Source: Rhodocyclaceae bacterium
Lineage (GTDB): Bacteria > Pseudomonadota > Gammaproteobacteria > Burkholderiales > Rhodocyclaceae
Direction of reading: 5' to 3'
Assembly (NCBI GenBank): GCA_019455325.1
Contig: JACFMQ010000001.1
Coordinates: 62,001-126,000, forward strand
Length of the DNA: 64,000 bases
Shown: positions 16,885 through 24,794 of the stretch, piece after piece
Layout of the letters: each line of letters opens with the position of its first letter
Numbering within the stretch: position 1 is the first letter of the stretch
Translations under genes and position numbers: made by a program
Notes under the pieces: model-generated
What the model was told of the DNA's origin: nothing
What the model saw: the letters and a program-made list of their open reading frames with translations, nothing else
Database searches by the model: none

Positions 16885-19434
16885 TCAGCTCTTGGTGTAG
16901 CCCGAGAGGCCGAGGAAGTTGCCGGTGATCTCGTCGTGCTTGTTCTGGCCGCCGAACTGCTCGTACAGGGAATTCACGCCGAGCAGCTTGTAGCCCGCGT
17001 AGCCGGTGTTCAGGCGCTGCATCTCGAAGTTGCCGCTGTGCGTCACGACTTCGTGGAACTGCGCGATTTCCGAGGGGCTGCGCGTGCGCTCGTAGTGCGG
17101 CACCTTGCCGGTCAGGTTGGTTTGCAGCTTGAAGTGCTTGATCTCGGCGTCCAGCTCGCCGGTGCGATCCTTGCCGCTCTTGCAGTTGAACATGACCTTC
17201 ACGTCGAACATCTCGGCCAGCACGGCCAGGCGGGTCGGCATCTTGTAGGGTTCCTGGCCGGCGATCCTGTAGCTGCCGTCCTGCTGGATCTGGGCGATCT
17301 GCTGCGTCAGCTCGCGCGCCTGGGCGAGCTTCGGCTCGTCGAGGCGCAACTGCGCGCGCTTCTCGTCGGCTACCTCCTGATCGCCGATGCGCAGCGCCGA
17401 TTCCAGCAGTTCGCGGTTCATCAGGATCCGCTCTTCCAGCGCCTGCATACGCTCGCCGATCAGACCGCCGGGCATTCCACCGTGGGTGAGGGATTCGATG
17501 TCGTCGCCGAGCAACTGGCCGATGGCCTCGCCGTTGATGCCCGCCACGTTGTCCCAGCCGCCGGCCAGCCACGAGGCCGAGCCGACGCCGCCGGCGTTCA
17601 CGCCGTAGTTGCAGGCCACGGGCCGCACGTCCACGGTGATCTGGCGCATCTGACCCTCGGCGTCCCTGACCTCGAAGGTCTGCACGCCGCGCACGTCCTG
17701 CCATGCCTGCATCTGGTCCTGCACCATCTGGCGCTCGTTCTCGTGCGCGCCCTTGATCATCGGGCGGATGTTGTCGGGCGTGAGCAGCGAGATCGACAGG
17801 ATGTCGACCGGCACGGTTTCGCCGCCCAGCGCGCGCTCCATCAGTTGCGGATCGGTCAGCAGCGTGCCCAGCACCGTCTCGTGGGCGCGGTTGGCGTTGG
17901 CCTGGCGGCGCATGGCGTCCACCAGGGCGGGGTTTTCGCGCACGGCGGCCAGGGTTTCCTTCAGGCTGATCTCGCCCACCTGGGGCGCGTCGTCGCCGTC
18001 GAAACCGCCAATGCCGATGTTGTCCAGCGAGTTGGCCAGCATCACCATGCGCTCGTTCTCTCGCGCCCACATCTCCCTGGGCAGCAGCGTCTCGACCATG
18101 GGCGCGAGTTCTTCGTCGCTCATGTGCCTGACGTCGCCGGCGTTGATGCCGAAGGCCGAGATCACGCCGTGGCGCATCCCGGAGAACAGCACCTCGCCCT
18201 GGCCGTCGGTCAGTTTGGTCTGCGCCAGGTTCACCGCGTGCGTGTATTCGGTGCTGCTGTGCGCGTTGAAGCCCTTGCCGGCATAGGCTTCGATGAAGTT
18301 GCCTGCCGGCGTGGTTTCGCTGTAGCTCAGCACCGTTTCGCTGCCCGACTGGAGCTGGATTTCCTTGACGATGGGCGCCCAGTCCTGATCCTTGTTGAGC
18401 ACGTCGTTCATGGCCTGGTGGAAGGCGTGGCCCAGTTCGCGGGTGGACAGGCCGGCGTTATTGAACACGGCCTTGAGCGTGTCCTGGATCATGGTCTGTT
18501 CGTCGATCTTGGGCGTGTTGAGGCTGGTTCTGTGCTGCGTGAGCATCTCGTGCACGTGGGTTTCGCGGGCGCGGTTTTGCTCGCCCGCGAACAGCTTGCC
18601 CAGCAAGCCCTTGGCGGGCTTCTTGCCCACCACTTCCTTGGGGTCGCCGAGTTCGCCGGGCGTCAGCATGGCTTTCGCGCGCAGGGTTTCGGTGCGGGCC
18701 TTGAAAATGTCGTCGCGCGCCCGGGTCAGCCTGTCGCGCTGGTCGTAGGTGAGGTCGGTGCGCGCCAGTTCCTGGTCGATGACACGCACCGCGCCTTCGG
18801 AGAACTGGGCCTTGCTTTCGTACATCTTGGCGAGCGACAGCGGCGAATCCGTCACCGTGTGGCCCAGGTAGCTGATGCGGTCCTGCGTTTGCGCGCTCAG
18901 GTTTTCGCACAGCGCCTGCACCTGCTCCCGCACGGCCTCGGGCAGGTGATCGAACCCTGCCTTCAGGTGCTCGGCCAGGCTGCTTTGCAGCGTATCCAGC
19001 CCTTCCATGCGGGCCATGAGCTTGTCACCCACCGTCGGGCCTTCCGACAGTTGCGCGAAGGCGTCGCCCAGCAGGTCGACATGTTCGCGCAGCGCCTGAC
19101 CCTGCGGGCTGAGTTCGCCGCCGTTGCTGGCGCGGTCGGCCTCGATGGCGTTGATGAGGGCGTTGATCTGGCCCACGGTCTGGTCGCGCCTGGTGCCGAT
19201 CTGCTGGGGCGGGATGCCGTCGAGCTTCAGGTCCGACAGCTTGCGCGCGCCGCCCGTGCCGCCGTTCACCGTGCCGAAGATGGTGTGCGACTGGGCCAGC
19301 GTGATGGTGCGCTGCTGGCCCTGCGGGCCGCGCAGCGCACCGACGTTGGCCTTCTGGTCCTTGCCGGCAAGGGCGGTGTGTTCCAGGGTGGCGTGCTGCA
19401 ACTGGCTGCGGTTGCCGATACTGTTCAGAGGCAT
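16885..19434 (-). CDS. SopB/IpgD-family phosphoinositide phosphatase effector
   Basis: The 849-residue protein carries both SopB/IpgD signatures: NYGVN at 609-613 (like NFGVN of SopB) and the catalytic C-x5-R loop CKSGKDRTG with Cys751 and Arg757. The spacing of about 142 residues is close to SopB. A C-terminal segment (SGNFEMQRLNTGYAGYK) also matches that family. These effectors dephosphorylate host inositol phospholipids and alter uptake and Akt signalling. It is about 290 residues longer than SopB; the extra length is N-terminal (up to about residue 400) and of unknown function, with a Lys/Gly-rich patch at 270-282. It starts a unit with two chaperones and another effector, downstream of an ECF-type promoter at 19492-19519. 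Confidence 0.88.
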   Translation of the reverse strand: MPLNSIGNRSQLQHATLEHTALAGKDQKANVGALRGPQGQQRTITLAQSHTIFGTVNGGTGGARKLSDLKLDGIPPQQIGTRRDQTVGQINALINAIEADRASNGGELSPQGQALREHVDLLGDAFAQLSEGPTVGDKLMARMEGLDTLQSSLAEHLKAGFDHLPEAVREQVQALCENLSAQTQDRISYLGHTVTDSPLSLAKMYESKAQFSEGAVRVIDQELARTDLTYDQRDRLTRARDDIFKARTETLRAKAMLTPGELGDPKEVVGKKPAKGLLGKLFAGEQNRARETHVHEMLTQHRTSLNTPKIDEQTMIQDTLKAVFNNAGLSTRELGHAFHQAMNDVLNKDQDWAPIVKEIQLQSGSETVLSYSETTPAGNFIEAYAGKGFNAHSSTEYTHAVNLAQTKLTDGQGEVLFSGMRHGVISAFGINAGDVRHMSDEELAPMVETLLPREMWARENERMVMLANSLDNIGIGGFDGDDAPQVGEISLKETLAAVRENPALVDAMRRQANANRAHETVLGTLLTDPQLMERALGGETVPVDILSISLLTPDNIRPMIKGAHENERQMVQDQMQAWQDVRGVQTFEVRDAEGQMRQITVDVRPVACNYGVNAGGVGSASWLAGGWDNVAGINGEAIGQLLGDDIESLTHGGMPGGLIGERMQALEERILMNRELLESALRIGDQEVADEKRAQLRLDEPKLAQARELTQQIAQIQQDGSYRIAGQEPYKMPTRLAVLAEMFDVKVMFNCKSGKDRTGELDAEIKHFKLQTNLTGKVPHYERTRSPSEIAQFHEVVTHSGNFEMQRLNTGYAGYKLLGVNSLYEQFGGQNKHDEITGNFLGLSGYTKS

Positions 19435-19491
19435 GTTCGTCTCTCCTGCGGTGTGGACGGCGCCGCGGGATGCCGCGCCTCTCTTGGGCAG

Positions 19492-19519
19492 TGAGTAACG
19501 AGGGGGAAAGGGCGGTTCC
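19492..19519 (-). promoter_or_regulatory. HrpL/BtrS-like promoter (box A), effector unit
   Basis: On the minus strand, GGAACC - 15 bases - TTACTCA. It lies 58 bases upstream of the SopB-like start codon. The pattern matches the hrp-box form GGAACC-N15/16-CCACNNA and recurs at six other places in the island. Confidence 0.82.
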
Positions 19520-19548
19520 TCGGGGGTCGGCGGATTTCATGCGGCTGC

Positions 19549-19588
19549 AAAAACAAAAGCCCCTGCGGGCAGGTTGCCGGCAGGGGCT
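19549..19588 (-). terminator. terminator of the Fic-like effector gene
   Basis: On the minus strand AGCCCCTGC pairs with GCAGGGGCT across a 13-base loop and is followed by TTTGTTTTTG. It insulates the Fic-like gene from box A and the next unit. Confidence 0.88.
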
Positions 19589-19616
19589 GGGGGGTTGGAA
19601 GCAACCCGGGGAGCGG

Positions 19617-21863
19617 TCAGGCCATGGATGCCAGGTGTTGCTGCCCCTCGCGGATATGCCGGGCGAACTCCTCCAGGCCAAAGCCTGCCGCCGCCTTGGG
19701 GTTGTCGAGCACCGCCGGGGGCAGCCCCGCGTCGAGCAACATGCGGTTCATGGCGATGAAGACCACCGAACGGGTGTTGCCGTCCTCGAACAGGTGGGAG
19801 CGGTAGAGGGCCTGCGTGGCGCGGGCCACGGCCAGCAGCTTGTCGTCGTCGTTCTGCGCGCGGCCCATTTCCTCGTGGAAGGCGGTGAGGATGGCGGCGG
19901 CGCGCTGCTTCGCGGCCTCGGGGTCCGGGGGCTGTGGCATCTTCATCAGCAAGGTGTTCGTGCTGAGGGTGCCGCCCACCTCCATGTCGCCGAACCAGGG
20001 GTCGTTGCCGCCCAGGGCCTGGAGTTCGGCACGCCCTTGCGGGGTGGTGTCCGTATCCAGCCTGAGCGCCAGATCGGTCTGGTCCATGCGGTAGCCCGGC
20101 GATATGCGCGCCATCGAGAGGATGCTTTCCATCATCGCCGGGGATTGCCGGACGTCCTCCCGGTAGGTCATGGCGAGGGCTTCCGTGCGGAAGTTGTCGC
20201 GGGTGGCCTCCCTGTGGATTCCTTCGAGCCAGCCGGCATCGAGCGCGACGCCGTTGTGCCGGTCTTCGAGCATGCGCGTGAAGGCCTGCTGCAGGCCGCC
20301 GACCGAACCCTGGTTGAAGTGCTCCAGGCTCCAGGCCGAGAACTTCGGATCGCTGCGCTGCCCGGCTGTCGAGAAAAGCTGCCACAGTCGTTCATCGGGC
20401 AGGCGGGGAAAGCCCGGCGTATTGTCGAGGGCGGCGCCCAGCGCGAGCTGTCCCCGCAGCACCTCGACCCCGGCGTGCAGCTTGTCGCGCAGGCCGGGCG
20501 GCAGGTCGCTGCGGGTTTCCAGCGCCGCCTTGAACTCGTCGATGAGCGCCGCCATCGGCTTGCCGACGGCGCCCTGGGCGCAGTGCAGCAGGACTTCCAG
20601 TTGCTCCAGGGTTTCCTGGTCGTGCCATTCGGGAATGCCGGTTTCCGGGTCGATGCCGCTGCGCGACAGCACGATGGTGTCGATCAGCGCCTGTGCGCCG
20701 GTGGGCACGGCGTCCAGGCGGGTGAGGAGCTGCTGCATGACCTGGGTGGACGGCCTGCCGCTCTTGCTGGAAGCGGTGCCCAGCAGGTCGAGGTCGTCGC
20801 CGGACGCGCCGGTGAATGCGCCGCGCACGCCCAGCGCCTGCACCAGATTCGAGGCCAGCGCCTTCATGCGGCCGGCCTGGGTGGTCGGTTCCGGCTGCAT
20901 GATGGTGGTGGTGATCAGTTTGTCGATGCAGGCTACGGTCTCGCGCAGGGCGCTGCCGTCCATCAGCGTCTTGCCCAGGGCATGGCGGGCGGAGGCAGCG
21001 GGGTCGCCCAGGCTGGCCATGAACGAGGAGATGGCGATGCGCGTGAGCATATGGAATTCGCCGCCGCCCACTTCGTCCAGGCGTTCGGTGGCGGAGAGCT
21101 TGTCGAAGGCTTTCAGGGCGGTCGTCATGCGATCCATGACCCGCCCCGCATCGCGCCCGCCGGCGACGTCCCTGATCCAGGCGCCGAGCGCGTCGCGGTA
21201 GTCGGCGCGGGCCTGGACGCTGGCTTCCAGCCGGCCCGCCTGGTGGAGCTTGAGAACGCTCTTGAGCGTGCTCCTGGCCAGGTCGCCGAGGTCCTGGGGG
21301 CTGATGCTCTCGCGCCCCATGCGGCCTTCTTCGCGCACGGCTTCCTGCAGGCGCTGGGCATAGACCTTGGCCACCTGCGGGTCGAGACGCTCCGCGTCGA
21401 GGCCGGGGTCGAGTTGCGTGACGAGGGTGCGGAAGGCGTCGCTTGGGGTGTTGCCGGCGGTGGGCGGCAGGAACTTCTGCATACCCGCCAGGTTGCTCAG
21501 TCCTGTGGCGTCGCGGCGGCCCTCTGCGGCCAGGATGGCGCTGCGGATGGCACGGCCCGTCAGGCGCGCGCCGTCCTGGTCGAGTCCGGCCCGCTGCAGG
21601 GCGACCTCGGCATTGGCCTTGCCGTAGCGGTTGCGCAGCGATGCGGCGAAGCTGTCCATGGCCTGCTGCTGCCGCTGGGCGCGGGTGGTGTCGGGCCGCA
21701 TCAGGCCGATGCTGCGGGCGAAGCCCTGGATGGCGCTGGCCATGCGGTGGCCCAGCGTGCCCTTGTTGACGAGTGTGTTTTCGTTGCCCCGGGCGATGCG
21801 CACGTCGCCTTCACCGGCTTGTCCGCCGGCTTTCCAGAAGCGTTCGATGGAGATCGGGTTCAT
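19617..21863 (-). CDS. candidate T3SS effector with Fic-like motif, 748 aa
   Basis: The C-terminal region has H-L-F-E-D-G-N-T-R at residues 690-698, fitting the Fic core HxFx(D/E)GNxR with Thr in place of the usual Gly before Arg. The hydrophobic helix after it (SVVFIAMNRMLLDAG) and the preceding helix (LLAVARATQALYRS) match the Fic fold. Fic enzymes transfer AMP or related groups to host proteins. No inhibitory (S/T)xxxE(G/N) helix was spotted. The 600-residue N-terminal part is helical and unassigned. Its ATG overlaps the stop of a CesT chaperone gene (ATGA) and the pair sits behind ECF-type promoter box B, so it is very likely a translocated effector. Its donor and target are unknown. Confidence 0.75.
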   Translation of the reverse strand: MNPISIERFWKAGGQAGEGDVRIARGNENTLVNKGTLGHRMASAIQGFARSIGLMRPDTTRAQRQQQAMDSFAASLRNRYGKANAEVALQRAGLDQDGARLTGRAIRSAILAAEGRRDATGLSNLAGMQKFLPPTAGNTPSDAFRTLVTQLDPGLDAERLDPQVAKVYAQRLQEAVREEGRMGRESISPQDLGDLARSTLKSVLKLHQAGRLEASVQARADYRDALGAWIRDVAGGRDAGRVMDRMTTALKAFDKLSATERLDEVGGGEFHMLTRIAISSFMASLGDPAASARHALGKTLMDGSALRETVACIDKLITTTIMQPEPTTQAGRMKALASNLVQALGVRGAFTGASGDDLDLLGTASSKSGRPSTQVMQQLLTRLDAVPTGAQALIDTIVLSRSGIDPETGIPEWHDQETLEQLEVLLHCAQGAVGKPMAALIDEFKAALETRSDLPPGLRDKLHAGVEVLRGQLALGAALDNTPGFPRLPDERLWQLFSTAGQRSDPKFSAWSLEHFNQGSVGGLQQAFTRMLEDRHNGVALDAGWLEGIHREATRDNFRTEALAMTYREDVRQSPAMMESILSMARISPGYRMDQTDLALRLDTDTTPQGRAELQALGGNDPWFGDMEVGGTLSTNTLLMKMPQPPDPEAAKQRAAAILTAFHEEMGRAQNDDDKLLAVARATQALYRSHLFEDGNTRSVVFIAMNRMLLDAGLPPAVLDNPKAAAGFGLEEFARHIREGQQHLASMA

Positions 21864-22312
21864 CCGCGCACTCCTTGCCAGTCGTTCGTTTCGGGGGCGC
21901 CGGATTCGAGGGCGGGGGTGCTGCCCAGCTCGGCCGTCCAGCGCTCGGCAGTGGCGACCAGGGCTTCGAGGAGGGCGGGCAGTTGCCCGGCGCCCAGTTC
22001 GTCGCCGGACACATTGCGCTGCACGATGAGCGCCCCGCTGCCGGGGGCCAGCGCAAAGGTGGCGCCATCACTGTCCTGCCAGGCGAAGTTGGCGGCCAGC
22101 AGACGATAGGCCTGGCGCTCGTCGGGTACCCGTTCATCCACACACAGCATCAGGCGCAGGCTGTTCTCGCCCGCGCTGTGGCCGATGGCAACGATCCAGC
22201 GCCCATCGTCGATGGCGAGGGAGCAGATGCCCTGCTCATCGAACGCGAGCGCGCCGATGCCCAGTTGCTCGCCCAGGCGGGCGAGTTCGTTCGTGATCTG
22301 TGTGCTGTCCAT
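21860..22312 (-). CDS. CesT-type chaperone of the Fic-like effector
   Basis: A 150-residue acidic protein with the class I chaperone layout: N-terminal helix LARLGEQLGIGAL, strands ICSLAIDDGRWIVAIG and LRLMLCVDE, central helix with YRLLAANFAWQDSDGATF, then strand ALIVQRNV and a C-terminal helix. It overlaps the effector start by four bases, the tightest effector-chaperone coupling in the window. The ATG at 22312 lies about 65 bases downstream of promoter box B. Confidence 0.85.
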   Translation of the reverse strand: MDSTQITNELARLGEQLGIGALAFDEQGICSLAIDDGRWIVAIGHSAGENSLRLMLCVDERVPDERQAYRLLAANFAWQDSDGATFALAPGSGALIVQRNVSGDELGAGQLPALLEALVATAERWTAELGSTPALESGAPETNDWQGVRG

Positions 22313-22376
22313 GGGTCTCTTTCCTTGGGAGTGGGTGGCAGAGGGGCGGCGTGGAGCGGCGCCGAGGTCTGGACAG

Positions 22377-22405
22377 TGAGTAACAGCCAAGGGATGCGCG
22401 GTTCC
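22377..22405 (-). promoter_or_regulatory. HrpL/BtrS-like promoter (box B), chaperone-Fic unit
   Basis: On the minus strand, GGAACC - 16 bases - TTACTCA, followed by CTG as in box A. It is 65 bases before the chaperone start. Confidence 0.82.
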
Positions 22406-22435
22406 TCTGCAAGCGCGGTTCAGCGCCCTGTCGAC

Positions 22436-22475
22436 CAAAAGAAAACGGCCCCCACGGCAGCGCGCCATGGGAGCC
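22436..22475 (-). terminator. terminator after sctF
   Basis: On the minus strand a 12-bp stem with two mismatches (GGCTCCCATGGC against GCCGTGGGGGCC) is followed by GTTTTCTTTT, about 20 bases past the sctF stop. Confidence 0.7.
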
Positions 22476-22495
22476 GGACGCGGGAGCGCGCAGGC

Positions 22496-22744
22496 TCAGG
22501 CGGATTTCTGGATGATCGATTTCAGCGCGTCCGAGATTTCCTTGACCAGCGTGCTCTGGATCTGCGTGGTCATGGTCCACTGCTGGACCTGCTGCTGCAT
22601 GGCCAGCAGATCCGCCGTGGTCGGCGATTCGCCGAGGTTGCCGATCTGGGTCAGCAGGGCCGATTCCCGGCTCTGCACGACCGTGGCGATCGAGTTGTTG
22701 ATGTAGTCGAAGGTCAGGCCGGTGCCTGCTGCGGTGATGGCCAT
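22496..22744 (-). CDS. sctF: T3SS needle subunit
   Basis: The 82-residue size and the C-terminal helix ending TLVKEISDALKSIIQKSA fit needle-forming proteins of the YscF/PrgI/BscF family, which polymerise into the extracellular needle. A central turn with Pro (GESPTTADLLAMQ) separates two helices, as in the known hairpin fold. A GAAAGGAAA ribosome site lies six bases before the ATG. It follows sctD and the small BscE-like gene after a 40-base gap and is the last gene of that unit. Confidence 0.88.
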   Translation of the reverse strand: MAITAAGTGLTFDYINNSIATVVQSRESALLTQIGNLGESPTTADLLAMQQQVQQWTMTTQIQSTLVKEISDALKSIIQKSA

Positions 22745-22784
22745 GGTGCTTTCCTTTCTCGTTGAGGAACGGGCTGAAAAAAAT

Positions 22785-23024
22785 CTACGGCCGGGGGGCC
22801 GTCGGATGGCAGAGTAGTACGTCGCGCGCGGCTTCGACGGCTTGGGCGATCGCCGCCAGGTCCCGGTAGTCGGCGCGCGGCACGCTGGCGGCCAGTTGCT
22901 GGCGCAGTTGCCAGTGCAGATCCGCCAGGTGCGCCAGCAGGGCCCGGCGCGTCTCCTCCCCGTCGGGGGCGGCCAGGCGCGCCTCCAGTTCGGTCATGAC
23001 GGGCATGCTCTCACTTTCGATCAT
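22785..23024 (-). CDS. small helical T3SS protein (YscE/BscE-like candidate)
   Basis: A 79-residue, mostly helical, slightly acidic protein (ELEARLAAPDGEE, LLAHLADLHWQLRQQLAA). It lies between sctD and the needle gene, the place of yscE/bscE, whose products chaperone the needle subunit together with a YscG-like TPR partner. The ATG overlaps the sctD stop by four bases. The family is too short and variable for certainty, so the call rests on size, composition and position. Confidence 0.6.
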   Translation of the reverse strand: MIESESMPVMTELEARLAAPDGEETRRALLAHLADLHWQLRQQLAASVPRADYRDLAAIAQAVEAARDVLLCHPTAPRP

Positions 23025-24229
23025 CGCGGCACGCTGACGCGCAGGGCGCGGCCGTTCTCGAACACCGCCTCGTGCGCATCCACCGCCACCAGTTGCCAGC
23101 CGTCGCGGCGGCCAGCCAGCAGCAGCTTGCTGCCGTCGTCGAGGACGACGTAGTCGGTGGCGCCGTTCACCACGGTCATGACGCGAAAGGGCAGGCGCGC
23201 CGGGGGCTTGGCCGGCAGCCGTTCGAGGCGGGCATGGAACGGTACGTCCGGGTGACGCTGCGCCGTCTGGATCAGCGCCCGCTCCCAGCGGGCCACGTCG
23301 TTCGCCGCCACGCTGGCGACGATTTCCAGACGCGCCCGATCGCCCGACCATTCGCCGCGAACGGTGCCCAGGCGCTGCGCCTGCAGGTCGGCGAGCAGGC
23401 GCCGGGCGCGCGCCTCGATCGTCTCTTCGGTGGCAGCGACCCGCAGGCCGGGTCTGGGGTCGAGCCGCGACAAGGCCAGGGCCAGCGCTTCCAGCGTCTC
23501 CTCGTCGAGCGCCGCGGCCTCCACGGCCCAGCCGCCGAGGGGCGTGGCGCTCAGCGTGGCACGGTCTTCCAGACGCAGGCTGCGCAGCACGTTCTCGATG
23601 GCGGCGCGCTGCACGGCGGCGTTGGCGGGCGCCGCCGCCGGCAGGGGCGCGGCGGACGCATCCTGCAGGGTGGACAGCCACCACAGCGCCGCGCCCAGCA
23701 GCGCCGCCAGGCACAGCAGGAGCACGCCGGCAATTCTGGCTGCCGCGGAAAGACGGGGGCCGGGCGCGTCCGCCGTGGCTTGCGCCGGTGGCGGCGGCTC
23801 CGGCATCGCGGCCGGCGCATCGTCCTCCGGCGATGGCGAAGCCTCCGTCATGGCGGCTTCGTCCGCGGGCGCCGCCGGTGCGGCGGCAGCGTGCTGCGCA
23901 GCGGCTTCCACGGCCTGCGCATCGGGCCACGGGCTGTCCGCCTCGTCGAACGAGACGACGACCGGCCCCAGGGACAGCAGGCGGCCCGGAACGACAGCTT
24001 CCTGCGCGTCGGTTTCTCCGCTACTTTCCCCGCTGCTTTCCCGTTTCCACGCCCCGGCGCCGTCGCGCGTCAGCCGCAGATGCGATGGTGCGATGCCCTC
24101 GTCGGCGAGCACGAAATCGCATGCCGGGTCGGCGCCGATGGTGCAGGCGTCCTGCTCGGGCAGCGGTGCGTGCGCGCCGGCGTGGATGCCGGCGTGAATG
24201 CGCAATTCGAGGGTCGCGGTGTTGCTCAT
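23021..24229 (-). CDS. sctD: T3SS inner-membrane ring protein with FHA domain
   Basis: SctD forms the outer ring of the inner-membrane base. The 402-residue protein has an N-terminal FHA-like cytoplasmic domain (about 1-100, with CTIGADPACDFVLADEGIAPSHLRL), an Ala/Pro-rich linker, a single membrane segment near 163-186 and a large periplasmic region with repeated ring-building modules up to residue 402. Length and order match YscD/BscD. It is divergently placed from btrV and starts an sctD-bscE-sctF unit. I found no ECF-type box in front of it. Confidence 0.9.
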   Translation of the reverse strand: MSNTATLELRIHAGIHAGAHAPLPEQDACTIGADPACDFVLADEGIAPSHLRLTRDGAGAWKRESSGESSGETDAQEAVVPGRLLSLGPVVVSFDEADSPWPDAQAVEAAAQHAAAAPAAPADEAAMTEASPSPEDDAPAAMPEPPPPAQATADAPGPRLSAAARIAGVLLLCLAALLGAALWWLSTLQDASAAPLPAAAPANAAVQRAAIENVLRSLRLEDRATLSATPLGGWAVEAAALDEETLEALALALSRLDPRPGLRVAATEETIEARARRLLADLQAQRLGTVRGEWSGDRARLEIVASVAANDVARWERALIQTAQRHPDVPFHARLERLPAKPPARLPFRVMTVVNGATDYVVLDDGSKLLLAGRRDGWQLVAVDAHEAVFENGRALRVSVPR

Positions 24230-24288
24230 GACGCACCCAGGCCCTAGAATTCCCGCTCCGCAACCGCACGCTGCAACGGCAGATCACG

Positions 24289-24621
24289 ATGACACTGGAA
24301 CAGGAAACACGAGGGGATGTGCTGATTCTTCGGCCGGTGGGCCGCCTGGACAGCACGAGCGCGCCCGAGCTGGAGCGGCTGGTTCTGGAGCAGTTGGCCG
24401 CCGGCGTCCAGCGCATGGTTTTCGATCTGGCCGACATGGACTACGTCAGTTCGGCCGGCCTGCGGGTGATCCTGCTCGCCGGCAAGAAGCTGCGCGCCAG
24501 CCAGGGCAAGCTGGCGCTGACGGGCATGCGCGACATGGTGCGCGAGGTGTTCGAGATGAGCGGCTTCCTGGCGCTGTTCCCGGTGAGCGCGACTCTCGAC
24601 GAGGGGCTGGGCAAGGTCTGA
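24289..24621 (+). CDS. btrV: STAS-domain anti-sigma factor antagonist
   Basis: This 110-residue protein is a complete SpoIIAA/RsbV-like STAS domain with the phosphorylation motif DYVSSAGLRVIL; Ser55 sits at the position phosphorylated in this family. In Bordetella BtrV is phosphorylated by the kinase BtrW and dephosphorylated by the phosphatase BtrU, and this controls type III secretion. btrU and btrW homologues lie 29 kb away in the same island. The gene stands alone on the plus strand between sctD and a repeat that separates it from the converging sctV operon. Confidence 0.9.
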   Translation: MTLEQETRGDVLILRPVGRLDSTSAPELERLVLEQLAAGVQRMVFDLADMDYVSSAGLRVILLAGKKLRASQGKLALTGMRDMVREVFEMSGFLALFPVSATLDEGLGKV

Positions 24622-24643
24622 GACGACGGCCGCGCGGGTCACT

Positions 24644-24794
24644 GGACTACCCTCCTGTCGCTGCGCGACGGAGGGTTGGCTTTGCACAGCCGACCCGCTC
24701 CGCAGGCGCGGAGCAGTGCTCCGCGAAACCCCTGCTCCGCCCTCCCCAAGGGAGGAAGAGCGCCCCCTTCGGGCGGCCGGTCGGGGGCGCTCAT
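24644..24794. repeat. three-hairpin dispersed repeat, copy 1
   Basis: It contains GTCGC/GCGAC, CCTCCC/GGGAGG and GAGCGCCCCC/GGGGGCGCTC hairpins. It fills the gap between the convergent btrV and sctV genes and includes the sctV stop codon at its end. Relative to copy 2 (56898-56979) it carries about 65 extra internal bases. On the minus strand the last hairpin plus TTCC could act as a terminator for sctV. Confidence 0.75.

Noticed and set aside
16936-19494. An 852-codon plus-strand frame opposite the SopB-like gene
   Set aside because: The minus-strand frame carries the phosphatase motifs and chaperone neighbours; the plus frame is Val/His/Gln-rich noise.
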